Of a stretch of 64,000 bases of DNA, positions 30,764 to 39,113 are shown in pieces. Under the pieces are notes generated by a model that saw only the letters and a list, made by a program, of their open reading frames with translations, was not told where the DNA came from and searched no databases. This DNA comes from Verrucomicrobiota bacterium (GTDB lineage Bacteria > Verrucomicrobiota > Verrucomicrobiia > Opitutales > Opitutaceae), in assembly GCA_023399155.1 (NCBI GenBank), contig JAEWQP010000022.1:496001-560000 (forward strand), read 5' to 3'. Each line of letters opens with the position of its first letter. Positions within the stretch are counted from its first letter, which is position 1. The translations under genes were made by a program, and so were the position numbers.

Positions 30764-33184
30764 TCAGCTGTCGCGCAGGGCGATGATCGGATCGATGAGG
30801 ACGGCGCGCCGCGCGGGCAGCCAGGTGGCGACCAGTGCTGCCACGAGCAGCACGAGCGCTGCGAGCGCGAGCAGGGCGGGATCCTCGGTCGGGATCTCCG
30901 GCGCCTGGGCCGCCAGGACCCGCCCCAGGCCGAGAGCACCCATCACCCCGACAAGGATGCCCGCCAGCGTGAGCCGCACACTGGAGCCCAGGACGAGGCC
31001 ATACACGCGCCTGACATCTGCACCGAGTGCCATGCGAATGCCGATCTCCGGTGTGCGCTGGGCGACCGCGTGCGTGGTCAGGCCGTAGATCCCGAGTGCG
31101 GCGAGAAACAACCCGAGCAATGCGACACTGCCGAGGAGCTGGCTGATCAGGCGCGTGTTCGCCAGCCGCCGGTCGATTTCCTGGCCCGCCGTGCGCGCCT
31201 CAAACAACGGCACATCCGCATCCAGTTCGGACACGAGGCGACGCAGCGGCTCGATCATGCTCTCCGGGGCTGCGCGGGTGCGCACGGCGAGCGCCCCCCA
31301 GTTCCACACCTCCTGCGCAAAGGGGATGTAGATCTGGAAACGCGTCGGAGGCACGTTGAGGTGACCGGCGAAGCGGACGTCCCTCACCACGCCGACGACC
31401 TCGATCCAGCCCGGCCGCGCGGGATCCACGCTGATCAACCGCCGGCCCACGGCCGACTGGCCGGGCCAGAATGTGCGTGCAAGCGTCTCGTTCACGATCG
31501 CCACCCGCGGCGCGTCAATCGTGTCGCGCCGGGTGAAGTCGCGTCCATCCAGTTGTTGGATACCGAGGCCGTCGAAGTAGCCGGGGAGCGTCCCCGTCAC
31601 GTACGCCACGGGAGGCTGGGCCTCGCTGGCGGACGCGTGGCCCTCGATCCGAAACGGGCGTGGGTCATGTCCGGGCACGATCGGCACGTCCCAGCCGAAG
31701 GCCACGCCGTCCACTCCCGGCAGCGCGGCAGCGCGGTCGGCGAGCATCTCGTAGAACCGGAGCGTCGCCGCTGGGTCGCGGTACTTGGGGGTCTGGGTCG
31801 CGACGTAGCCGAAGGCGACTCCCGAGGCCTGCCATCCGGCATCGCGCTGGAGAAAACGCTTCATGCCCCCGGCGATCAACGTGGCGCCGGTGAGCAGCAC
31901 GAGCGCAAGCGCGAACTCGGCCACCACGAGCAGCCGGCGAAACCTCTGGTGCGACCGTCCTGACGTGCTGCCCCGGCTGGAGTCGCGCAGCGCCGTCGCG
32001 AGTTGGACGCGTCCGGCAAGCCAACCGGGCACGCAACCGAAGACCAGCCCGGTCGCGAGCGACACCGCGATGGCAAATCCCAGCACCCGGCAGTCCAGCG
32101 GCAGGTCCTGGCCGGGGGGCGCATTGTTGAAGATCACACGCGAGCCGATCCAGCGGTTGGCGGCAGCGGCCACCATGAGCCCGCCCGCGCCACCCGCGAG
32201 CGCGACGATCACGCTCTCCACCGCGAGCGGTCGCAGCAGGCGCACCCGCGAGGCGCCGAGCGCCGAGCGCAAGACGGTTTCGCGGGTGCGGGAGATCGCG
32301 CGGGCGAGCTGCAGGTTGGCGAGATTGGCGCAGGCGATCAGGAGCACGCAGCCGCTGAGCGCGAGGGTGAGCCAGGTGATCGTCCGGCTGGTATCATCCG
32401 TGCCGGAGGCATGCAGCGGCACCGCGTGCAGGCCGTGGCCGGTGGAGGTCTCCGGATGGTCCTGCGCGATGCGTGCGGCGACGGTTCGGAGCGAGGCGTT
32501 CGCCTGGGGAAGATCCTGCCCGTGACGGAGCCGCGCCACGGCGTGCAGCCATCGGTTCGACGTGTCGATCTGCTCCTCCGCGGTCAAGGCCAGCGGTCTC
32601 CAAAAATCGATGACACCGAACACCACGGGCGCCGCGATCGAGTCGGGCATCACGCCGATCACTGTGACCGGCTCGCGGTCGACGTGGATGGTGCGGCCCA
32701 CGATCCGGGGATCGCCGAGGTAGACCCGCTGCCAGAGACGGTGACTGATGAGGATCACACCGTTTCCAGGGTGATCGTCGGCGGCGCTGAACCAGCGGCC
32801 GAGCTGCGGCTGCACGCCCAGGGTGGGGAGGAACTCGACCGTGGCACGGATCGAGACAAGCAGTTCGGCCGGCCGGTCGGGCTCGGTGAGGTTGGCGCCC
32901 CACCAGCCGAAAACGGCCAGGTCGGCGAGATCATTCCGGGCCTCGTGCAGGTCGCGCGCGACCGGTGCGGTCATGCCCCAGCTGTCCGACTGCGGCGAGG
33001 TCACGAAGATCCGGGCGAGGCGCTCCCCTTCCGGGTAGGCCAGGGGGCGCAGGAGAAGCACGTTGAGGATGCTGAACATCGAGGTGTTCAGTCCGATGCC
33101 GAATGCGAGTGTGAGCACGGCGATCGCGGTGAATCCCGGATTCTGCGCGAGCCGGCGAAGGGCGAGCCGGATATCGGAAATCAT
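30764..33184 (-). CDS. ADOP-type ABC permease (FtsX/MacB-like, duplicated)
   Basis: An 806-residue membrane protein with the layout of acidobacterial duplicated orphan permeases. A first transmembrane helix (residues 17-45) is followed by a MacB-like periplasmic domain (about 50-240) and three helices with the FtsX-type segment around 270-390. A second periplasmic domain (about 420-640) and three C-terminal helices, near 680, 725 and 775, complete it. The opening DIRLALRRLAQNPGFTAIAVLTLAFGIGLNT is characteristic. No ATPase gene is adjacent, so it is an orphan permease whose partner and substrate are unknown. The gene has its own ATG and is not overlapped by neighbours. Confidence 0.9.
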   Translation of the reverse strand: MISDIRLALRRLAQNPGFTAIAVLTLAFGIGLNTSMFSILNVLLLRPLAYPEGERLARIFVTSPQSDSWGMTAPVARDLHEARNDLADLAVFGWWGANLTEPDRPAELLVSIRATVEFLPTLGVQPQLGRWFSAADDHPGNGVILISHRLWQRVYLGDPRIVGRTIHVDREPVTVIGVMPDSIAAPVVFGVIDFWRPLALTAEEQIDTSNRWLHAVARLRHGQDLPQANASLRTVAARIAQDHPETSTGHGLHAVPLHASGTDDTSRTITWLTLALSGCVLLIACANLANLQLARAISRTRETVLRSALGASRVRLLRPLAVESVIVALAGGAGGLMVAAAANRWIGSRVIFNNAPPGQDLPLDCRVLGFAIAVSLATGLVFGCVPGWLAGRVQLATALRDSSRGSTSGRSHQRFRRLLVVAEFALALVLLTGATLIAGGMKRFLQRDAGWQASGVAFGYVATQTPKYRDPAATLRFYEMLADRAAALPGVDGVAFGWDVPIVPGHDPRPFRIEGHASASEAQPPVAYVTGTLPGYFDGLGIQQLDGRDFTRRDTIDAPRVAIVNETLARTFWPGQSAVGRRLISVDPARPGWIEVVGVVRDVRFAGHLNVPPTRFQIYIPFAQEVWNWGALAVRTRAAPESMIEPLRRLVSELDADVPLFEARTAGQEIDRRLANTRLISQLLGSVALLGLFLAALGIYGLTTHAVAQRTPEIGIRMALGADVRRVYGLVLGSSVRLTLAGILVGVMGALGLGRVLAAQAPEIPTEDPALLALAALVLLVAALVATWLPARRAVLIDPIIALRDS

Positions 33185-33226
33185 GGTACGCGAGGGCCGG
33201 GCGGAGGGCGTCTCGAGGGACGCGCC

Positions 33227-34243
33227 TCAGGCGCCGGCGTTGGTGAGTTCGTGCATCTGTTCGGGCGAGAGCCGGATCTGCAGTGCGCCCAGATTGTGCT
33301 CGAATTGCGCGAGGCTGCTCGCGGCGATCAGGGGGATCACCGTGGGCGTGTGATGGAGCAGCCAGGCGAGCACGAGCTGGCTGTTCGAGACGCCGAGCGC
33401 GCCGGCCATGCGTGTGAGCACCTCGAGACGCGCATGGTTTTCGGCCGTGTTGAAGTGGCTCCAGTTGTAGTAGCGGGCGCGCTTCGCGGCGTCGTCATAG
33501 ATGCCCTTGAGCAGCGGCGAATAGGCGAGCAGGCCGACCCCGCCGTCGCGGCGCAGGTAGTCGAGCAACTCGTCGTCGACGTGCACGTCCACGCCGAAGT
33601 CGGTGCCTCGGCGCGGCCGGAGGTAGGAGAACTCCTGCTGGATCGCGATGTAGGGAGCCCAGCCGCGGTCGTGGCTGATGCGCCGGGCCAGGGCGAGGCG
33701 CCACGCGCGGTGATTGCTGCAGGCGATCCGGAGCACCTTGCCCTCGCGCACCAGCGCATCGAGGGCACCGAGCGTCTCCTCCAGCGGCGTGCGCGGATCG
33801 TCGATGTGCGCGTAGCAGAGGTCGAGGTGGTCGGTGCGCAGCCGGCGCAGGCTGCCCTCGACCGACGTGCGGATCGTCTCGGGTGCGAGGTACTCGTAGG
33901 CCTCGCGGACACTCTCCCAGCGGATGTTGCCCTGTGCGTCGCGGATGCGCTCCGGATGCGGCAGGCGCGCGCCGACCTTGCTGGCGAGCACGACCTCGCC
34001 GCGGTTGCGGCGCTCGCGTACCCATTCGCCCAGCACGTTCTCGCTTTCGTCGCCGACGAACTGGCCGGTGCCGTTCCACCAGGCGTAGCAGTTGGCCGTG
34101 TCCAGGAAATTGCCGCCGGCCTCGACGAAGCGGTCGAGCATGGCGAAGGACGTGGCACGATCGAGGGTCGTGCCCATGTTCATGCAGCCGAGGCAGAGTT
34201 GACTGACGGCCGGGCCGTCCGGGGTGAGTGCGAGGTGTTTCAT
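33227..34243 (-). CDS. Aldo/keto reductase
   Basis: A 338-residue aldo/keto reductase, an NADPH-dependent TIM-barrel oxidoreductase. The catalytic tetrad can be placed as Asp in NFLDTANCY with Tyr four residues later, Lys in VVLASKVG, and His in LDLCYAHIDD. The nucleotide-binding C-terminal part has the usual GVSNSQLVLAWLL and VIPLIAASSLAQFEHNL blocks. The ATG at 34243 gives a standard N-terminus; an upstream extension runs into the neighbouring gene and is rejected. It is divergent from a MocR-type regulator with only about 100 nt between the starts, so regulation by that protein is likely. The substrate is unknown. Confidence 0.9.
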   Translation of the reverse strand: MKHLALTPDGPAVSQLCLGCMNMGTTLDRATSFAMLDRFVEAGGNFLDTANCYAWWNGTGQFVGDESENVLGEWVRERRNRGEVVLASKVGARLPHPERIRDAQGNIRWESVREAYEYLAPETIRTSVEGSLRRLRTDHLDLCYAHIDDPRTPLEETLGALDALVREGKVLRIACSNHRAWRLALARRISHDRGWAPYIAIQQEFSYLRPRRGTDFGVDVHVDDELLDYLRRDGGVGLLAYSPLLKGIYDDAAKRARYYNWSHFNTAENHARLEVLTRMAGALGVSNSQLVLAWLLHHTPTVIPLIAASSLAQFEHNLGALQIRLSPEQMHELTNAGA

Positions 34244-34344
34244 GGTTGGAAGGGTGGTGTGGGTGACGCGGCGAAGCATCGCACGTCCCGGCGGTTCCGG
34301 GGAGAGCCACGGGCCGACGATTTTGATGGAACCACTTCCGCCCT

Positions 34345-35763
34345 TTGGAAAAGCTCGGCGCCGTGCTCTGGCTCGATCTGAGTCGCACGCGAGGCGCCAC
34401 GCTCTCGCACCAGCTCTACCGCCAGCTCGTCGACAGAATTCTTTCCGGCGGGCTGAAAGGCGGTGCGCGGCTTCCTTCAACGCGCGAGCTGGCGGCGCAC
34501 TATCGGATCGCGCGCAATATCGTCATCGCCGTCTACGAACAGCTGCTGGCCGAGGGGTTTCTGGAGGCGCGTCCGGGCGCCGGCACGTTTGTCGCGCGTC
34601 TGGATCATCTCGACCTGCTGGCGCGCCCGCCGGCGGCGACGCCACGTCCCGCGGCCCCGCCGGAGGAACGGCGGCGGACCATCTCCTTTATCTGCGGCAC
34701 ACCGGACCTGGAAGCGTTTCCGCGGGGCCGCTGGATGACGTGCACGCGCCAGGTCGCTTTTTTTCGCGAGACCCCGGGGTGGGGCTATGCCCCGCCGGCG
34801 GGAAGCGCGGCGCTGCGGCGGGAAGTCGCCTCGCACCTCGCACGCGTGAAGGGCATTCGCTGCACGCCGGAACAGGTCGTGATCACGGCCGGCACGGCGC
34901 GGGCGCTGTGGATCACCGCGCTGCTGCTGGGTGAACGCCGTCTCGGTGCCCTGGTCGAGGATCCGGTCGTCAGTTTCGTCCCAGGCATGCTTCGGCACGC
35001 CGGCCACCCGGTCATCCCGGTGCCGACAGACCGCGATGGCCTGGTGGTGGACGCGCTGCCGAGGCGGCCCAAGGCGGCGCTGCTCTTCCTCTCGCCCTCA
35101 CATCATTTTCCCCTCGGCAGCACGCTTCCGATCCAGCGCCGCCTGGCCGCCCTCGAGTATGCGCGCCGCCATGACATCGTGCTCGTTGAGGACGACTACG
35201 ACAGCGAGTTTCGCTACGAGGGCGTGCCGGTCAGTTCGCTCTTTCGCCTCAATTCAGAGCGCGTGATCCACCTCGGGACCTTCAGCAAGTCGCTGGCCCC
35301 CGCGCTTCGGCTTGGCTACATCGTGGTGCCGTCCGCCAGGGTCGGCCAGGCGACCGCGCTGCTCTCGAACCTGCACCTCGGCGCGTCGCTCCACACGCAG
35401 GAGGCGATGGCCCGGTTCATCCACGACGGTCATCTCGACCGCCAGATCGTGCGCATGCAGCGCCTCTACCGGCGCAAGATGCGGCACCTTGTCGATGCGC
35501 TGCAGGCGGCCTTTGGCGGGCGCGTCGCGATCTCGGGCAACACCACCGGTCTCCATCTTGTGGCGACATTTCCCGGTGTCGCATTTGATGCGCAGACGAT
35601 CGCCCGCATGCGTGCGGCGGGTGTGGTGGCGGACCCGGTGGATGAGTTTGCCCTCGGGCGGAAGCGGCATCCCGGCGCGCTCGCGCTGGGCTTCGGGCAC
35701 CTGTCCTTCGAGGCGATGGACGAGGGCGTGCGCCGCCTCGCCTCGGTTCTTGAAGGCGGCTGA
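34345..35763 (+). CDS. MocR/PdxR-type regulator (GntR helix-turn-helix plus aminotransferase-like domain)
   Basis: A 472-residue transcription factor. Residues about 12-85 form a GntR winged helix (LYRQLVDRIL, LPSTRELAAHYRIARNIVIAVYEQLLAEGFLEARPGAGTFV). Residues about 110-470 form a fold type I aminotransferase-like domain that binds pyridoxal phosphate, with Lys315 in FSKSLAPALRLGY and the VEDDYDSEFRY motif. It starts with TTG, and no ATG or GTG fits better. Known MocR proteins regulate vitamin B6 or amino-acid metabolism. Here the divergent aldo/keto reductase is the obvious target, and a pyridoxal-reductase-like role for that enzyme is speculation. Confidence 0.9.
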   Translation: MEKLGAVLWLDLSRTRGATLSHQLYRQLVDRILSGGLKGGARLPSTRELAAHYRIARNIVIAVYEQLLAEGFLEARPGAGTFVARLDHLDLLARPPAATPRPAAPPEERRRTISFICGTPDLEAFPRGRWMTCTRQVAFFRETPGWGYAPPAGSAALRREVASHLARVKGIRCTPEQVVITAGTARALWITALLLGERRLGALVEDPVVSFVPGMLRHAGHPVIPVPTDRDGLVVDALPRRPKAALLFLSPSHHFPLGSTLPIQRRLAALEYARRHDIVLVEDDYDSEFRYEGVPVSSLFRLNSERVIHLGTFSKSLAPALRLGYIVVPSARVGQATALLSNLHLGASLHTQEAMARFIHDGHLDRQIVRMQRLYRRKMRHLVDALQAAFGGRVAISGNTTGLHLVATFPGVAFDAQTIARMRAAGVVADPVDEFALGRKRHPGALALGFGHLSFEAMDEGVRRLASVLEGG

Positions 35764-35770
35764 GCCGGAG

Positions 35771-35797
35771 CGCGCCCCGTGGAGCGGGTGGGGCGCG
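35771..35797. terminator. Hairpin between convergent genes, possible bidirectional terminator
   Basis: CGCGCCCC and GGGGCGCG form a perfect 8-bp stem around an 11-nt loop, starting seven bases after the stop of the MocR-type gene. It lies between that gene and the convergent prolyl oligopeptidase gene. There is no T-run, so intrinsic termination is uncertain. Confidence 0.5.
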
Positions 35798-35868
35798 AAC
35801 GCTCGTTCACCCCCGGCTGCATTGTAGGGCCGGAAACGGGAAGGCTGGCGGATGCCGGGACGGATACG

Positions 35869-38082
35869 TCAACCCGACGGGCCGTCCTGCACCGGGCGGT
35901 ATTCGACGCCGAGGTGATGGAAGAGGAAGGCGAATACGTCGACCGTCTCCTCGATGCGCGCGCTCAGGGCGGTGCCCATCCCATGGCCGCTCGTCGCGCT
36001 CGTGCGCAGCAATGCGCTTGCGCCGGCCTCCTGCAGGCGGGCCGTCATCTTCCGGCTGTGCATCGGGTCGACGCGCGGGTCGTTGGCCCCGGTCAGGAAG
36101 AGAACGGGCGGGTAGCGCGTGCCGTCGACGACGTGATGATAGGGTGAATACGCATGCAGCGCGGCAAACTGCGCGCGGTCCTTGACCGTGCCGAACTCCG
36201 GCACGTTGAAGGCGCCGTTGGGGGAAAGCTCCACGCGCAGCATGTCATAGATGCCGACATGGCTGACCACGCACGCGACCAGCTCGGGATGCTGCGTGAA
36301 CGTGGCCGCCATGAGAAGGCCGCCGTTGCTGCCGCCTTCGATCCCGAGGCGGCCGCTGCTTGTGTAGCCGGCCTCGATCATGTGGCGGCAGGCGGCCGCG
36401 AAATCGTCGAACACGTTCTGCTTGCGGGTGAGGTTCCCCTCCCGGTGCCACGTGTCGCCGAACTCGCCGCCGCCGCGGATGTTGGCCTCGGCCCAGACCA
36501 CGCCCTGGTCCAGCAGCACCCGGCGCCGGACGTTGAAGGTCGGCTCGCGGTTGACGCCGTAACCGCCGTATCCAGTGACCACGCACGGATTGGAACCGTC
36601 GAGGCGCGTGCCCTTGCGGCGGATGATGTTCACGGGCACCTGCGTGCCGTCCTTCGAGGTCGCCCACTCGCGCACGACCTCGCAGTCGTCGAAGTCAACC
36701 GGCGCCGGTTCGATAAGCGCGAGCCGCGTGGTCGAGCCGGCGGCCGGGTCGAAACGAAACCACGCCGGCATGTCGATGTAGCTCGTGGCGTAGAAGAGCG
36801 TGCTGTCGGCGGCGTCGCCGGTCGCGACAAGGCCGCCGGCCGTGCCAACCTCGAATTGCCGGGGGCCCGTGACGCGCTTGCCCGCCAGGTCGAAGACACG
36901 GATCTCGCTCGGGCCGCCGAGCTGGTAGGTGAGAAGCAGATGCGAGCCGGTCGCAAGGAGGTTGCCGGGGCGCAGGCCGAACTCATGCGAGAGGGCGTCC
37001 TTCTTCTCGGCAATGAGCACGGTCGCCTTCGCGAGGTCGGAACCGGCGCCGGTTTGGTTGTCGATGTCGATGCGCAGGAGGCGCCCGCGCGGGGCGTCGA
37101 GCAGGGAGACGAGGTAGACGGGCGTCGTGCGGCCGTCGACCGACGTCCCGAGGATGGCCTGCACGGCGCGATCCTCATAGCGCGCGATCTGGTGCCAGCG
37201 GCCATCCAGGCTTCGCACGTGGTATTCAAACTCGCCGCCGTCACCTTTCTGCATGCTCACGAGCGCGATGCCCTCGCGCGAGGTCTCGACCACGACTTCG
37301 GCGATCTTGGGGAACTCGCGGCCGATCTCATACGTGTCGGCGGTGATCGGCGCGCCAAGCTCGTGGCGGTAAAGCTGCATGTAGAAATCGCGGTCCTCCG
37401 CCGGCCGCTCGTCGCCCCGCGGATACCGGGTGTAGAAAAACGCCTTCGAATCCGGAGTCCAGGCGAGGGCTCCGCCGCCGGTCCCGTTCTGGACGCGTGG
37501 GATCACTTCAAACACCTCGCGGCCGGTGGCGACGTCGTAGACATGGAGGTCGCCGGATTCGCTGCCACCCTGGGACAGCGAGATCGCGACAAGCGAGCCG
37601 TCGGGGCTCGGCACATACCAGTCGATCGCGGTGGTGCCGGCGGCGTCGAGCGCACCGGGGTCGAGGAGCACGCGTGTCGTCTCGGGCTTCTCCGGCGCGT
37701 CCATCACGACAAGAAACGGCTGCTGCTTCGGAGGCTGCCGCTTCATCGCGAAGACTCGCTCGCCGGCGGAGACCAGGTCGTAGTGCGTGGTCGTGGGCGC
37801 GGACATGATCCCGGTCACGCGACTGCGGATCGCGTCGACGTGGGGCAGGGCGTCGAGTGTGCGCCGCGCCGCGGCGTTTTGCGCCTCGGACCACGCCTTC
37901 ACCTCCGGGTCGTCCCAGGTTTCAAGCCATTGGTAGGGATCGACGACGGTGACGCCGTGGTAGGTGTTTGAGACCGGGCGCTTCGGCGTGGCCGGGGCGT
38001 CGGGCGGGGCGCCGACGCTCGTCGAAACGGTGGCAAGCCAGAGCACGAGGGCAGACACAACGGCGGTGGTGGCGATCTTCAT
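35869..38082 (-). CDS. Prolyl oligopeptidase (S9A), exported
   Basis: A 737-residue serine peptidase cleaving peptides after proline. A signal peptide (MKIATTAVVSALVLWLATVSTSVG) is followed by a seven-bladed propeller (about residues 110-460) and an alpha/beta-hydrolase domain. The catalytic Ser585 lies in GGSNGGLLM, the acid in LTGANDPRVDP and the His in SGHGMGT. The N-terminal blocks NTYHGVTVVDPYQWLE and YGVNREPTF later on are typical of the family. The ATG at 38082 was chosen because it precedes the signal peptide. An exported location distinguishes it from the cytosolic eukaryotic enzyme. Confidence 0.93.
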   Translation of the reverse strand: MKIATTAVVSALVLWLATVSTSVGAPPDAPATPKRPVSNTYHGVTVVDPYQWLETWDDPEVKAWSEAQNAAARRTLDALPHVDAIRSRVTGIMSAPTTTHYDLVSAGERVFAMKRQPPKQQPFLVVMDAPEKPETTRVLLDPGALDAAGTTAIDWYVPSPDGSLVAISLSQGGSESGDLHVYDVATGREVFEVIPRVQNGTGGGALAWTPDSKAFFYTRYPRGDERPAEDRDFYMQLYRHELGAPITADTYEIGREFPKIAEVVVETSREGIALVSMQKGDGGEFEYHVRSLDGRWHQIARYEDRAVQAILGTSVDGRTTPVYLVSLLDAPRGRLLRIDIDNQTGAGSDLAKATVLIAEKKDALSHEFGLRPGNLLATGSHLLLTYQLGGPSEIRVFDLAGKRVTGPRQFEVGTAGGLVATGDAADSTLFYATSYIDMPAWFRFDPAAGSTTRLALIEPAPVDFDDCEVVREWATSKDGTQVPVNIIRRKGTRLDGSNPCVVTGYGGYGVNREPTFNVRRRVLLDQGVVWAEANIRGGGEFGDTWHREGNLTRKQNVFDDFAAACRHMIEAGYTSSGRLGIEGGSNGGLLMAATFTQHPELVACVVSHVGIYDMLRVELSPNGAFNVPEFGTVKDRAQFAALHAYSPYHHVVDGTRYPPVLFLTGANDPRVDPMHSRKMTARLQEAGASALLRTSATSGHGMGTALSARIEETVDVFAFLFHHLGVEYRPVQDGPSG

Positions 38083-38161
38083 ACGGCAGATGGGTTGGAT
38101 TCCGGTAACTGCAGCGACACATTCGGGTGCGGTGCGATGACGCCGCCCCGGCACAGGCCGC

Positions 38162-39046
38162 CTATTTGTTCCCCCGGCGGGGAGGCACTGTGCCGCCGGA
38201 AGTGTAGACGAGCTTCGGCGCGCGCGCGAGTTCGCCGGCGAGTTCGGTGAACCACCGCAGCGCCACGCGCTGCTTCGTCTGCAGGTCGGGAAAGTTGCGG
38301 ATGAAGAGGAGGTCCTCGAGGCGGCGCGCCTGGTCGACGGGCAGGGTGGTGTGCAGGTAACGCATGCCGAAATCGTGACGCCACGGGTCGTGGCGGATGC
38401 GCAGGAGTTCGACCAGCGGCGCGATGATCAGGCCGTGATAGAAGTGGATCGCGTCGAGCACGCGCTGGCGGCGGCATTCCTTTTCCACAAGGTGCGCCAG
38501 GAGGTGCATGCGCGTACGATGCATCTCGATACGACCGCGAAGCTTCTGCTCGAACGCCTCCACGTCGAGCGGCGCGGTCGCCGCAGCCAGGCCGATCTTG
38601 TCGAAGAGGAACACCGCCTTGCCATGGATCTCCGGTTCGAGGAAGCGGCGTTCGTTGCTCCGCTTCTGCACGCAGAGGTCGAGCATGACCCACGGCTCAC
38701 GGCCGGTGAAGCGGTAGAGCCGCTGGGAGTGCCCGTGCCACGCGGGCTCGGGCACGGCGAACGTCGTTTCGATGCCGAGGGTCTTCTCGAGCTCGGCCTC
38801 CACGGCCGCGAAGGCTTCCGCCACCGTGTCGTCATCGACGCAGGCCTGGAGGTCGGCGTCGGAGAACGCGTCGGCCCGCCCGAATGCGGCGGAGCCGCCC
38901 TCCCAGAGCGCGTGCACAAATGGCAGGGGCTGCAGGACGCGTTGGACCAGGTCGATCAGGTGCTGGCGCGTGAGGGGCGTGCGCGAGAAAGCGCGGCCGG
39001 GTTGTTGCTGTGCGGCCGCCTTTGACGTGGAGGAGGATTTTGCCAT
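38162..39046 (-). CDS. Nucleotidyltransferase-fold protein
   Basis: A 294-residue protein with a nucleotidyltransferase-like motif, GGSAAFGRADAFSDADLQ, near residues 47-64. It resembles the G-(G/S)-x9-D-x-D pattern of the DNA polymerase beta superfamily. A third carboxylate may lie in WVMLDLCVQ. The C-terminal half is helical, with a conserved-looking LVEKECRRQRVLDAIHFYHG region. The N-terminus is low-complexity (Ser, Ala, Gln). The ATG at 39046 was chosen because the frame upstream is antisense to nothing coherent. The substrate is unknown; kanamycin nucleotidyltransferase-like or MNT-type proteins are possible. Confidence 0.72.
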   Translation of the reverse strand: MAKSSSTSKAAAQQQPGRAFSRTPLTRQHLIDLVQRVLQPLPFVHALWEGGSAAFGRADAFSDADLQACVDDDTVAEAFAAVEAELEKTLGIETTFAVPEPAWHGHSQRLYRFTGREPWVMLDLCVQKRSNERRFLEPEIHGKAVFLFDKIGLAAATAPLDVEAFEQKLRGRIEMHRTRMHLLAHLVEKECRRQRVLDAIHFYHGLIIAPLVELLRIRHDPWRHDFGMRYLHTTLPVDQARRLEDLLFIRNFPDLQTKQRVALRWFTELAGELARAPKLVYTSGGTVPPRRGNK

Positions 39047-39113
39047 CGAGGCGGCCGACGATGCGGACGCCCCGTCTCCGGGGCGATGCGAAAAACAGAC
39101 GGTTTGACCGTCG

